A program made the translations under genes and the position numbers. From assembly GCA_040081555.1 (NCBI GenBank), contig JBEBGG010000001.1, positions 5,656 through 69,655 of the forward strand: DNA of 64,000 nucleotides, written 5' to 3'. Below the pieces are notes generated by a model. It saw only the letters and a program-made list of their open reading frames with translations, had not been told where the DNA came from and did not search any database. Every line of letters begins with the position of its first letter. Within the stretch, counting starts at the first letter, position 1. Shown here in pieces: positions 51,433-60,589 of the stretch. This stretch comes from CADEEX01 sp040081555. Its GTDB lineage: Bacteria; Acidobacteriota; Vicinamibacteria; Vicinamibacterales; CAVVIG01.

Positions 51433-52644
51433 ATGTACATGTCAATGCATAGACGGTTTTCGACACTCGTGATTGCTGGGGCGGTGGTTGGTGTGACGAC
51501 GGGTTGTACCACGTCGGCGGTGCAACCGTCCGGGAAGATCTCCGTAGCAGCGCCGAGCGGTGTTCTGCCGGCCCAGAATGCGACCCTCCGGTTCATCGAT
51601 CAGCCGATCACGCTGTCGATCAACAACGGCGTGGTGGCGGAGCCCAGCGCGACGACCTATACGTTCGAGGTGTCGACCGACGTGAGCTTCTCCAACAAGG
51701 TTCAGACAAAGAGCGGCATTGCTCAGTCGGCCGGCAGTGTGACAAGCGTCAAGCTCGATCCCCTGGCCGGCAGCACGGATTACTACTGGCATGCGCGAAC
51801 CGAGGCTGGGGGCACCGTCGGGGTGTTTAGTCCGACATTTGCCTTCAAGGTCGGACCGCCAATCAGTGTGAGTGCCGTCACGCTGGTCTCGCCAGCCGCT
51901 GCGGCTGAGACCGGATCTCTGGTGACGTTTGTCGTCAATAACGCACAGCGCACTGGTCCGGCCGGCCCAATCACGTATCGTCTCGAGGTCTCGACATCGC
52001 CGACCTTTGGCTCGCTGGTGTTTGATCAAACAGTGGCAGAGGGGGGCGGCGGCCGCACCAGCTTTTTGTCTGACGAACTGCCGGCTGAGACCAACCTCTA
52101 CTGGCGGGTAACGCCGAGGGACGACGCCAACGACATTACCGGCCAACCGAGTGCCACCTCGCAGCTGTTCACCAAGTTTGCGATCGACCTGACGAAGGTG
52201 GTGTACCTCAAGGCCCCGAACATCTCCGGTTGGAAGCGCACGGGATTTCTCTTTCCGGTCGAGCAGGACGGAGCCACGGGTGATATGTGCACCAGGTTTA
52301 CCGATCCGGGCTGGCCAGATGTGATCTTTCCGTACCTCGGGCCCGACGACGATCCAAACTTTGGCGTCTACGCCAACCAGTGGTATTTCGCAAAGATCGG
52401 CGGCACGTGGTACGGCGGTGCAGGCGAGTGGATCTACCGCGCGGCTCTCAGCGTCTGCAAGGGCGGACAGCTCACCGACCACATCGGCCCGGACTCCGGT
52501 TTTGGTGAACCGTTCAAGTCATGGCGACCCACTGTTGGCGAACTGGTGGGCTACGCCATTACGTCGATCGCGCGCAACGGTTATCGGTCGGTGGATCAGC
52601 GCACGCAGGTACTGGTGCAGCCGTGGCACGACAGCTCGCGCTAA
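51433..52644 (+). CDS. Lipoprotein with fibronectin-like repeats, pair A
   Basis: About 403 residues. Signal peptide with lipobox VTTGC. Two FN3-like beta modules follow (TYTFEVSTDVSF...YYWHARTE, then NNAQRTGPAGPITYRLEVSTSPTF). The C-terminal ~140 residues form another domain (with KAPNISGWKRTGFLF and WYFAKIGGTWYGGAGEW). Starts at 51433, 51439 and 51445 are possible. The 63386 gene is a close paralogue. A beta-barrel gene follows after 80 bp. Confidence 0.75.
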   Translation: MYMSMHRRFSTLVIAGAVVGVTTGCTTSAVQPSGKISVAAPSGVLPAQNATLRFIDQPITLSINNGVVAEPSATTYTFEVSTDVSFSNKVQTKSGIAQSAGSVTSVKLDPLAGSTDYYWHARTEAGGTVGVFSPTFAFKVGPPISVSAVTLVSPAAAAETGSLVTFVVNNAQRTGPAGPITYRLEVSTSPTFGSLVFDQTVAEGGGGRTSFLSDELPAETNLYWRVTPRDDANDITGQPSATSQLFTKFAIDLTKVVYLKAPNISGWKRTGFLFPVEQDGATGDMCTRFTDPGWPDVIFPYLGPDDDPNFGVYANQWYFAKIGGTWYGGAGEWIYRAALSVCKGGQLTDHIGPDSGFGEPFKSWRPTVGELVGYAITSIARNGYRSVDQRTQVLVQPWHDSSR

Positions 52645-52688
52645 CCTGGGTGTTTCGGTCCACGCCGGAATCTCACCCGCTTGGGAGC

Positions 52689-52704
52689 ACCGCCTCCAGG
52701 CGGT
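52689..52704. repeat. Hairpin between lipoprotein and beta-barrel genes
   Basis: ACCGCC and GGCGGT pair perfectly around TCCA, 20 bp before the barrel ATG. Possible transcript-processing or weak attenuator structure. Confidence 0.35.
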
Positions 52705-52724
52705 CAACGCAGAGGGACGAGTAG

Positions 52725-53372
52725 ATGAGATTGTGTGTCGCGGGAGTACTGGGGATCTTGGGGCTCTCGAGCGTCGCGTCGGCGCAACCGGCAACGACGG
52801 ACGCGAGAGGCTACGTGGCCGTTGTGGCGCAGTCGGCAGTTGGCGACGTCACCAGCCAGTCGTTCGGGCTTGAGGGCGGCTGGTACCGGACGCCGAACTT
52901 GGCGATCTTCGTGGAGCTGGGTGCCGTTCGAGATACCGCGCCAGCGACCATCGGGCCGGCAGCCCAGCTCATCGCCGGGCATCTGGCACGGAATCAATCT
53001 GCACCCGTCAGCTATTCGGTGAAGCAGCCGGTCGGATTTATCAGCGGCGGTGTGAGATATGAGCGTGGCGGGCAGCGCAAGATTCGCCCGTACGTGCTTG
53101 GGGCAGTTGGTGTCGCGAGAGTGACGCGCGATGTCACCTTTGCCCTGGGCGGTAAGGACGTGACCGGAGCATTGGCGACCTACGGCGTGGTGCTCGGCAC
53201 GGACCTCGCAGGGTCGACCTCGAATCCGATGGTCACCTTTGGGGGCGGCGCGGCGTGGAAACCCCGGGGGGCCTGGGTATTCGACGCCGGCTACCGCTTC
53301 TCTCGGATCATCATCGACACGGCCAGCACCAGCCTGAGTCGGATCGGTCTCGGCATCGGCTACACGTTCTAA
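52725..53372 (+). CDS. Outer membrane beta-barrel protein, pair A
   Basis: 215 residues with a signal peptide ending near VASAQP and alternating beta strands (KIRPYVLGAVGVARVT, WVFDAGYRFSRIII) ending in GLGIGYTF, with the C-terminal Phe of barrel proteins. GAGGGACGAG precedes the ATG. Resembles the 62670 barrel in size and in the PYVLGAVGVAR/PFVLAGAGIAR segment. Confidence 0.8.
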   Translation: MRLCVAGVLGILGLSSVASAQPATTDARGYVAVVAQSAVGDVTSQSFGLEGGWYRTPNLAIFVELGAVRDTAPATIGPAAQLIAGHLARNQSAPVSYSVKQPVGFISGGVRYERGGQRKIRPYVLGAVGVARVTRDVTFALGGKDVTGALATYGVVLGTDLAGSTSNPMVTFGGGAAWKPRGAWVFDAGYRFSRIIIDTASTSLSRIGLGIGYTF

Positions 53373-53402
53373 GGGCTGCCTCCTGCTGGGCGACCTAGCC
53401 CA

Positions 53403-53430
53403 TCGACAGGTGCCGTGCATCATCGATACT
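53403..53430 (+). promoter_or_regulatory. Promoter-like sequence before SGNH hydrolase gene
   Basis: TCGACA (53403-53408) and GATACT (53425-53430) are 16 bp apart; the -10 box ends 10 nt before the GTG at 53441, with no Shine-Dalgarno. Confidence 0.4.
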
Positions 53431-53440
53431 CTTGGCTCTG

Positions 53441-54535
53441 GTGAAGCTCTTTCCGCTCGGCCTGTCGCCGTCTCTGAGCCCGCGTATGCGGCATGGCGGG
53501 ATCGTGGTGCTGTTGTCGGCACTCTCCGTCACCAAATGCGGCGATTCGCCTGTGACACCCACGCCACCGCCGACCGACCCGCCGGCGATTTCGTGTCCCG
53601 CTTCGCAGCAGGTCTCAACGCTTCTCGGACAGCCGGTGTCGGTCGTCTATGGGACTCCGACCGTCGTCGGAGGGACGACCCCGGTGGCCGTCTCGTGTGT
53701 TCCGTCGAGCGGATCGACGTTCCCGATCGGCGCTACGTCGGTCACGTGCACGGCCACTGACGCGAAACAGCGGGCCTCGTCCTGCTCCCTGACCGTCACC
53801 GTGACGGCGCCTGCTCAACTCAGCCTGACGCGATTTGCGGCCTTTGGCGACAGCATCACACTGGGGGAAGACGGCACGGCCGCGGTGACCGCATCCGTGG
53901 GTGGCAAGCTGATCTTTGGCGAGCATATCGTGCTCACCGGGCTCGAGTATCCGTCGGACTTGCAGTTGGCTCTGCGGTCTCGGTATCCGACGCAAGCCTG
54001 TGTGACTTTCGTTCAGAATCTGGGCAGGGGCGGTGAGCAGGTGGGTGTGCCCCCCGGTGATCCAGATGGCGGTCTGGCGCGCTTTTCGGCCACGGTTCTT
54101 GGAGGTGGTTACCAGGCGGTGCTGATCATGGAGGGAAGTAATGACGCCTACTGGGCGTTCTTCAATGGCCCTGGGAATCTACCGCTCGTCACCACCAACC
54201 TGCGGACGATGATTACGCAAGCGAAAGCCGCAGGCATCCGTCCGTATCTGGCCACCTTGCCCCCGGCCCTTCTGCAGTCGGCGTGCATCCCGTCGTGCCG
54301 TGGCTATGGCGAAGCGTTTATTCCCGGACTGAACTCGCAGATCCGGAATCTCGCGCAGACTGAGGGCGTGACGCTGGTCGACGTGAGCCAGGCGTTCGGC
54401 GGCGACCTGACGTTGTTGTCGACCGACGGTTTGCACCCCAATGCCGCCGGTTTTCAGCGCATCGCCGACACGTTCCTGGCAGCGATTCGTTCGACGCTCG
54501 AACGCTCAACGCCGGGTCCCTCCGCCTGCAGCTAG
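53441..54535 (+). CDS. SGNH/GDSL-family hydrolase, probable lipoprotein
   Basis: About 364 residues. N-terminal signal with possible lipobox (LSVTKC), then a Pro/Thr linker and an HYR-type beta domain (about 50-125; PIGATSVTCTATD), then the SGNH hydrolase with FGDSITLGE (block I, Ser), a Gly in GRGGEQVG, EGSND (block III, Asn) and DGLHPN (block V, Asp and His). Likely an exported esterase or acetylesterase acting on glycans or lipids. The start could also be the ATG at 53486. Converges on nhaA. Confidence 0.85.
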   Translation: MKLFPLGLSPSLSPRMRHGGIVVLLSALSVTKCGDSPVTPTPPPTDPPAISCPASQQVSTLLGQPVSVVYGTPTVVGGTTPVAVSCVPSSGSTFPIGATSVTCTATDAKQRASSCSLTVTVTAPAQLSLTRFAAFGDSITLGEDGTAAVTASVGGKLIFGEHIVLTGLEYPSDLQLALRSRYPTQACVTFVQNLGRGGEQVGVPPGDPDGGLARFSATVLGGGYQAVLIMEGSNDAYWAFFNGPGNLPLVTTNLRTMITQAKAAGIRPYLATLPPALLQSACIPSCRGYGEAFIPGLNSQIRNLAQTEGVTLVDVSQAFGGDLTLLSTDGLHPNAAGFQRIADTFLAAIRSTLERSTPGPSACS

Positions 54536-54544
54536 CCGGCGGCC

Positions 54545-55873
54545 TCACTGTGGTGGGTCAGCGGCACCGTGTCGTCTCGACGTACCTGCGAGTCTGATGA
54601 GGATGGCACCAACGGTGCCGGCCACGACCGACCCCGCCAGAATGCCGACCTTCGCGGAATCAAGCAGCGGCGTGCCCTGAAACGCCAGCGTCCCTATGAA
54701 GAGGGACATCGTGAATCCGATGCCACCGAGCCACGCACAGCCGTGCAGGGCCTGCCAGGTGACACCTTGAGGAAGCGCGCCGATGCGTGCCCGGACCGCT
54801 CCGTAGGCGGCCAACGTAATGCCCAGAGGTTTGCCGACGATCAGCCCGAGCATCACCGCCATCGTCACGCCGCTTGGGGATGAGCCACCGAGCAGGACAC
54901 CGGCGTTCGACAGAGCAAACAGCGGCATCACGACGAACCCCGAAAATCTCTGCAGGGCGTGCTCGAGCCCGAGCAGAGGCGCGGTCACGCTTTCGCTCGC
55001 CCGCTCGAGGCCAATGATGGCTTCCTGTTGTCCCTTACTTGTCAGGACCAGGAGATCGCCCGTTTCTGTTCGGTCGAATTCGTCCAGCAGCATTCTGGCC
55101 CGCGCCGAGTATTGGGCGGCATTGATGCGCGTGCGTGTCGGAATGGTGAATGCGAGCACGACCCCCGCAATTGTTGCGTGGATGCCTGATTGGTGGACGA
55201 AGAACCACAGCAGGGCGCCGAGAACGAGGTACGGCGTCAGCCTGCGAACGCCGAGCGCGTTTAGTGAAATCAGCACACCGACAATGGCCGCCGCAAACAC
55301 GAGCGCTTGCCACACGATTGTTGAGGTGTAGAAGAGAGCGATCACGGCGACGGCTCCCATGTCGTCGACAATGGCGAGGGCCGCCAGGAACACCTTGAGC
55401 CCTGCCGGTGCCCCAGGTGCGACCAATGCGAGGACGCCCAGCGCGAAGGCGATATCAGTGGCCATGGGAATGGCCCAGCCGTCCGCTGCCTGGCCGCCAC
55501 CACTGGCCAGCGCGTAGACGAGTGCAGGCACAACCATCCCTCCGATGGCGCCCGCGATCGGCAGGGCGGCCTGGCGCGGGGACGCCAGCTCTCCCGCGAC
55601 TGCCTCGCGTTTGATCTCCAGACCGACCAACAGGAAGAAGATCGCCATCAGCCCGTCGTTGATCCACTGGTGCGCGGTTAGCGACAGTCCGTGTCCATTT
55701 GCAGACACCGCAAGGGGCATGGCCAGCAGGTGGTGATACGCCTCGGCCCAAGGGGAGTTGGCGACCACGAGAGCGAGCGCTGCGCACGCCACCAACAACG
55801 CGCCGCCGGCAGCTTCAGTGCGAAAGAACTCCTGGAACGCGCTCGTCGAATTGGTGTCTCGGGCGTCAATCAT
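54545..55873 (-). CDS. nhaA: Na+/H+ antiporter NhaA
   Basis: 442 residues with the NhaA helices, including the paired aspartates in LAIVDDMGAV (about 158-167), QWINDGLMAIFFLLVGLEIK near 70 and ATDIAFALGVL near 138. The C-terminal GCAWLGGIGFTMSLFIG is also typical. Exports Na+ in exchange for protons. It begins 6 bp after the upstream membrane protein on the same strand, so it is probably cotranscribed with the glycan operon. Confidence 0.95.
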   Translation of the reverse strand: MIDARDTNSTSAFQEFFRTEAAGGALLVACAALALVVANSPWAEAYHHLLAMPLAVSANGHGLSLTAHQWINDGLMAIFFLLVGLEIKREAVAGELASPRQAALPIAGAIGGMVVPALVYALASGGGQAADGWAIPMATDIAFALGVLALVAPGAPAGLKVFLAALAIVDDMGAVAVIALFYTSTIVWQALVFAAAIVGVLISLNALGVRRLTPYLVLGALLWFFVHQSGIHATIAGVVLAFTIPTRTRINAAQYSARARMLLDEFDRTETGDLLVLTSKGQQEAIIGLERASESVTAPLLGLEHALQRFSGFVVMPLFALSNAGVLLGGSSPSGVTMAVMLGLIVGKPLGITLAAYGAVRARIGALPQGVTWQALHGCAWLGGIGFTMSLFIGTLAFQGTPLLDSAKVGILAGSVVAGTVGAILIRLAGTSRRHGAADPPQ

Positions 55874-55879
55874 CAGCGT

Positions 55880-57532
55880 TTACGGGAGCACGTTCCCCTC
55901 GCGCGCGGGCTCAGTCGAGCCCACGATCTCATAGAGCAGAAAATCAGGGGCCCGGTAGAGCTCCTTCAGGGCCGGCGCAAATTGGTCGAGGCGGTCGAAC
56001 AGGGACTGACGCATGGCCGGGTCGTCGTATGCGTCGAGGTGAATCACGGCGTAGCGCACCGAATCGCGCCGCAGGTCCTGTAGCGAGTCGGCGCTGGGAA
56101 AGTCGGCCAGGATGACCGACCGCGCTTCGAATTCCTCAGGGATCGAGTCGCTGTAGGCATCAACGAGCGGCATCCAGTGCGTCGTCGAATCCATCATGTA
56201 ACGCGAGCGGCGGAAGCCGAGTCGTCTCGAGTAGATGGGCAACTCGAGCACTGGACCTCGGGGCATGGTGGCGAGAACGTGGTAGCCGCTGTGCGGGAGC
56301 AGGGCCGGTTCGAATGTGATGCTGATCCACGATTCGGCGAGGGCCGCCGTCAAGAGTACGGCGCCGACCACCAGGGGCCGTCGACTTCGGGCGCGCAGGT
56401 GTGCGATCCCCAGCGATGCGAGGACGGAGAGCCCGAAGATGACGATCAGACCAAAGCGAACCGGGGCCCGCATCACTGAAAACAGCGGAATCGTCTGGTA
56501 GAGAAGCGGGTACAGGCCCGCATCTGGTCCGAAGGAGGCCCAGGCACCGAGCACGACCATCGCCAGATAGACGATGACCGTTTCCCGTGGCCGCCCTTGC
56601 GACCGCCAGCCGGAGGCAACGCCAATGGCACCGGCGCCGATCGTGAGAAATCCTGGAAAGAGCACCTCTTTCCAGTGGCCAAGATAGGGGAGCATCCAGG
56701 CGTGAAGCATGTGCCCCGACGCGAGATAGGCCCTCCAATCCGCTGAGTACTGCCGTGCCGCGTCCAACGGGCGCTCGTAGCCGTTGTCGCGGAGGACGAA
56801 ATAGCCAAGGGCTGTAGGTAGGCTTGCCACGACGGCCACGACTGCGCCGGTCGCGAGCATGAGCCAGAACTGCCGTGTGGTCCAGAGCGAACGGATGGAG
56901 GCGACCGCCATCACCGCTGTGCCGATCATCAGCACGACGAAGACCGAATAGTAGGCACAGGCCAGCGACTGAAATCCCATGGCGAGGCCAAGAACCGCGC
57001 CGCGGGCAGCCGTCGGCTGTTGAACGGCGCGATGGAAGGCCAGGAGGCTCAACGGCAGACCGGCGGTCATCAGGAGTTGGATGTGCAGGAGGTGCGCAAA
57101 TGCGAACGGGCAGAAACCGAAGATGATCGCGCCGATGATCGACGCCGTGCGATCGCCCGTGAGATGGCGGCACAAGTAGTACATGCTGCTGCTGCCGAGC
57201 ACGAACGACGCCAGGACGGCGAAGTTGAGCGCGGCATACGCGCTATGGGTTGCCCAGTAGGCTGGTACTGCGATCGCTCCGGCTGCCAGATTCATCTCCG
57301 AGTAGGCCAACGCCCACCGATGAGGATGGAAAATATTGGCGTCGAAGAGTTGGCGGGGCTCAGCGATCAGTGTGCGTGCGACCCAGGCGACGTTCCACAC
57401 CGAAAACTGCCCGTCGCCATTTTCCACGTTGTACGCCAGCGTCGACAGACGGAACGAGAGTGGAAAGAAGATGGCGGCGGTAAGTGCCGAGAAACCCGAG
57501 ACGACGAGGCCAAGCTCGCGCAGTGGCCTCAT
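55880..57532 (-). CDS. Polytopic membrane protein, probable GT-C
   Basis: 550 residues with about 12 helices. The first external loop has NVENGDGQFSVWNVAWVARTL and NIFHPHRWALAYSEMNLAAG, acidic loop features compatible with a GT-C fold. A soluble C-terminal domain follows (PHSGYHVLATMPRGPVLELP). No family is firmly recognised. The ATG at 57532 overlaps the methyltransferase stop (ATGA). Confidence 0.68.
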   Translation of the reverse strand: MRPLRELGLVVSGFSALTAAIFFPLSFRLSTLAYNVENGDGQFSVWNVAWVARTLIAEPRQLFDANIFHPHRWALAYSEMNLAAGAIAVPAYWATHSAYAALNFAVLASFVLGSSSMYYLCRHLTGDRTASIIGAIIFGFCPFAFAHLLHIQLLMTAGLPLSLLAFHRAVQQPTAARGAVLGLAMGFQSLACAYYSVFVVLMIGTAVMAVASIRSLWTTRQFWLMLATGAVVAVVASLPTALGYFVLRDNGYERPLDAARQYSADWRAYLASGHMLHAWMLPYLGHWKEVLFPGFLTIGAGAIGVASGWRSQGRPRETVIVYLAMVVLGAWASFGPDAGLYPLLYQTIPLFSVMRAPVRFGLIVIFGLSVLASLGIAHLRARSRRPLVVGAVLLTAALAESWISITFEPALLPHSGYHVLATMPRGPVLELPIYSRRLGFRRSRYMMDSTTHWMPLVDAYSDSIPEEFEARSVILADFPSADSLQDLRRDSVRYAVIHLDAYDDPAMRQSLFDRLDQFAPALKELYRAPDFLLYEIVGSTEPAREGNVLP

Positions 57533-58221
57533 TGCCGTGCCGCGCCTCCCTTGGTGGCTCTGACGTAGAGATTGGTCCGGAAGCGCAGGGGTAGGCGATC
57601 AGGGTTCACGAGGTGAAGCAACGCCAGTCCGAGCGGCCCGAGGTGCTGTCTGACTTTGGCGCGGAAGAAGTCGTTGACCACCGGGATGTCGAAGGCCTCG
57701 ATGTCGACGAAGCCGTGACGGGTGAAGCGGGCGATCAGTTCGCCAAGCGAGTGCAACGAGCAATGGTCGTCGCGCCAGCCCAGACCGCGCCAGCGGATCG
57801 TTTCGAAGACGGCATTGGTCCACTTGTTTGGCGTCTGGATCAAATAGGAACCGCCGTCTCTCAGCACGCGAGTCACCTCTCGGAGGTGCGCATCAGAGTC
57901 TTTGATGTGTTCGAATACGTCGAAGCTCAGGACGGTGTCGAATGACTTGTCGGCGAAGGGCAGCGCTGTACCTTCGACCCTGGTGATCGAGAGAGGCCCA
58001 TAGCGGGCGAGAGCCTGTTCGATAAATTCCTGCCGACGCTCCACACCCGCAACCCGGTGTCCGCGTTCGTGAAGACGGTGCAGCAAGGTGCCCATCCCGG
58101 TGCCAATTTCCAGCACATCGGCCGGCGTCTTGAGCACGCCGGTGTCGTCGATGAATCGGAGATTTGCGTCGAGATTGCCGAACTGTTTCGGGCGGGAGTC
58201 GGCGTCGGTGGTGGGCATCAT
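57529..58221 (-). CDS. SAM-dependent methyltransferase
   Basis: About 230 residues. Class I methyltransferase with motif I DVLEIGTGMGTLLHRL, acidic loop GVERR and FDTVLSFDVFEHI (motif IV-like). The start ATG at 58221 overlaps the flippase stop (ATGATG context). In the operon it probably methylates a glycan or lipid intermediate. Confidence 0.85.
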   Translation of the reverse strand: MMPTTDADSRPKQFGNLDANLRFIDDTGVLKTPADVLEIGTGMGTLLHRLHERGHRVAGVERRQEFIEQALARYGPLSITRVEGTALPFADKSFDTVLSFDVFEHIKDSDAHLREVTRVLRDGGSYLIQTPNKWTNAVFETIRWRGLGWRDDHCSLHSLGELIARFTRHGFVDIEAFDIPVVNDFFRAKVRQHLGPLGLALLHLVNPDRLPLRFRTNLYVRATKGGAARQ

Positions 58222-59465
58222 GCGCGACTCGGGAGATGTCGCCACAGTTGAGCGACCAGCAGGGCGACGGTCACGGCTTCGGCAGCGACGGTGGCTGAGG
58301 CCGCACCAGTGATTCCCCAGCGGGGAATCAGCACCAGATTCAACACGACATTGGTGGCGAGCCCAATGGCCGTGGTCAGCAGCAGGCGACGGTCGAGATT
58401 GGTGGCCACCGCCACGCCGTGCAGGATCCAGGTGCAGAAAATGAAGAGCGCGCCGCCAGAGAGCACGCGTAGCGGCGCGACCGCCTCTTCAAACGCGTCA
58501 CCAAACAAGACATGCACGATCGGTCTGGCGGCCAGCGCCACGGTGCCACCCAGGACGATGCCCAGGAGCGCGGCTGCCGCGACAGACCGATTCACCATGG
58601 CGCGGACTCGACTCCTGTCGTGAACGAACAGATACGACAGACGCGGAGTGACCAGGGCAGCGACGATCGAAGGTGGGTAGGTAATGCCTTCGTAGATGCG
58701 ATACGCCGCGCTGTACCAGCCCGTTTCGACGTTGCTCCGTGTCGCGCCGAGAATCACCGTGTCGACGTAGTTGTAGAGATTCAGCGAAATCATGAAGAAC
58801 CCGAGTGGGAGCGCGGCCGCCTGGAGGTCCTTCCAGATCTGGCGGTCGAAGGTCGGCCTCGCGCCTCCAGCGTTAGCGGTCAGGCGTCCCAACAATAGCG
58901 TGACGCCGGCCCCCATGACGATGCGCGCGACGACAAAGGCAATCCCGAGCGCAACGACGTTATGGTACGCGGCCAAGGCGAACACGCCCAGCCCCAACAG
59001 CAGGACGCGATCGGAGACGACCACGAGTGCCTCGAGGTCGAACCGATTGAGCCCCTGGAGGTAGCCGCGTGCGGTCAGAAAGTACGAACGAATGGCCGCG
59101 GAGATGCCGAGGGCGTAGCACAGCCGGGCGACGACCAGGTCCGTTCGCAGCAGCGTCGGTACGGTGGCGATGAGCACCAGCCCACCCGCAATCCACGCCA
59201 GTTTCAGGCCGAGGACGTGGCGCAGCAGCGCAGGCGCGCCGCCGTGATCGCGCGCCACCTCACGCACCGTGACGTGCGCCAGCCCGATATCCATCACGGT
59301 TTCAATCACCGTGGCGATGGCCAACGCGTACGAGAAACGCCCGTAGTCGTCGACGCTGAGGAACCGGCCCGCCACCAGCAAGAGCACCAAGAGCAGTCCC
59401 GCGCTTCCCGCGCTCGCGGTTGCGTAGAGCCCGTTTGCCATGTCGCGCGTTGACAGCGTTCCCAC
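58218..59465 (-). CDS. Oligosaccharide flippase (MOP/MVF family)
   Basis: 415 residues, about 12 helices, with the polysaccharide-export flippase pattern (SVDDYGRFSYALAIATVIETV near the N-terminus, YYTA-like middle segment, ILHGVAVATNLDRRLLLTTA). Translocates lipid-linked oligosaccharide across the inner membrane. The GTG at 59465 is 1 bp after the GT2 stop. Confidence 0.82.
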   Translation of the reverse strand: MGTLSTRDMANGLYATASAGSAGLLLVLLLVAGRFLSVDDYGRFSYALAIATVIETVMDIGLAHVTVREVARDHGGAPALLRHVLGLKLAWIAGGLVLIATVPTLLRTDLVVARLCYALGISAAIRSYFLTARGYLQGLNRFDLEALVVVSDRVLLLGLGVFALAAYHNVVALGIAFVVARIVMGAGVTLLLGRLTANAGGARPTFDRQIWKDLQAAALPLGFFMISLNLYNYVDTVILGATRSNVETGWYSAAYRIYEGITYPPSIVAALVTPRLSYLFVHDRSRVRAMVNRSVAAAALLGIVLGGTVALAARPIVHVLFGDAFEEAVAPLRVLSGGALFIFCTWILHGVAVATNLDRRLLLTTAIGLATNVVLNLVLIPRWGITGAASATVAAEAVTVALLVAQLWRHLPSRA

Positions 59466-59466
59466 C

Positions 59467-60519
59467 TCAGGTCCGGAGTACGGTCGAACGCAAGAGGCGC
59501 CAGTAGCCGTTCAGGAAGGCCTCGTAGGCGTTCTTGCCGATCCTGACGAGCGGATGCGAGGACAGATCATCGCGGATGATCAGCGAGCCGCTCTGCAGCA
59601 GTGCGGCGTCGTTGCAGGTCCGTATCCGCCGTGTCAGCCGGCGATCGCGCGGCAGTGCCGGCAACATCGCGAGCAGCCCCCACACGGCCCTGGCGTAGGT
59701 TCGACCGTGGCCCTTGGCCAGCAGCACGGCCAACTGCAGCGGCTCGTGGATGAGCAGGCAGGGGAGGATCAGCAGCAGCGTGCGCTTCTGATAGTTCTTC
59801 AGCATGAAGTGCCAGCGGTTTCTGATCTGAAAGTAGAACAGCCACGTGCCGCGCGGCCGGCTGCGATGCTGCACCAGTGCGTCGGGCAGTTCGCGAATCA
59901 GGAACCCCGCGAGGCAGATCCGGTGCGTGAAGTCTCCGTCCTCCTTGCCGATGAAGTAGCGCTCGTCAAAGAGACCGACATCGATGGCGACGGCGCGATC
60001 CAGAAGCAGAGCGCAGGTCGGCGCCGCGAGGATGTTGGCCGGCACCGTTCCCCGGTCCGAAAGCTTTCGATCCAGCCAGGGGTTGATCGCCTCGCAGATG
60101 AAATGAATCGCGCCGCCTGCGTACTGGATCACGTCTGGCTGACCGACGTGCACGACGATCGGGCTGCCGACCGCGATGCGGCGGTCGGCCACCATGGCCG
60201 CGTGCAGGCGCTGCGTGGCGTCTGGACTGACCGTCACGTCCGCGTCCATCAGCAACACGAAGGGGGTGGTCGCCTCGACGATGCCGACATTGCGGCCAGG
60301 ACTCGGTCCGTCGTTGCGCGTCAATCGCCGCACGCGCACGTCAGGCCAGTGCGTGGCCAGCCATTGGCCTGTGCCGTCCGTACTGGCGACGTCGACGACC
60401 GTGATGGCAGAAGCGCTGCAACCCGCTGCGGCCAGCGAGGCCAGGGTGCCCGGGAGCGATGCCAGGTTGTTGTGAGAGACGATGGCAACGCCGACGTCTT
60501 CGGGGAACGATCCGTTCAT
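59467..60519 (-). CDS. Family 2 glycosyltransferase
   Basis: 350 residues. GT-A N-terminal domain with VGVAIVSHNNLASLPGTLA, a DVASTDGT motif and the DxD MDADVTVS (about 92-99). The C-terminal ~110 residues include a hydrophobic helix pair and a basic region. First gene of a five-gene minus-strand operon (GT2, flippase, methyltransferase, membrane protein, NhaA). Confidence 0.88.
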   Translation of the reverse strand: MNGSFPEDVGVAIVSHNNLASLPGTLASLAAAGCSASAITVVDVASTDGTGQWLATHWPDVRVRRLTRNDGPSPGRNVGIVEATTPFVLLMDADVTVSPDATQRLHAAMVADRRIAVGSPIVVHVGQPDVIQYAGGAIHFICEAINPWLDRKLSDRGTVPANILAAPTCALLLDRAVAIDVGLFDERYFIGKEDGDFTHRICLAGFLIRELPDALVQHRSRPRGTWLFYFQIRNRWHFMLKNYQKRTLLLILPCLLIHEPLQLAVLLAKGHGRTYARAVWGLLAMLPALPRDRRLTRRIRTCNDAALLQSGSLIIRDDLSSHPLVRIGKNAYEAFLNGYWRLLRSTVLRT

Positions 60520-60577
60520 CGTGGTTGGGTCGCCTTGTGGCTGCCCGCCAGCCGGTCACTGTGGCGCAAGGTATTAC

Positions 60578-60583
60578 TATAAT
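60578..60583 (+). promoter_or_regulatory. Consensus -10 box before GT-C gene (leaderless candidate)
   Basis: TATAAT (in TACTATAAT) lies 6 nt before the GTG at 60590. The transcript would start at or within a base or two of the start codon. No Shine-Dalgarno is present; the -35 region is weak. Confidence 0.55.
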
Positions 60584-60589
60584 CGGTTG

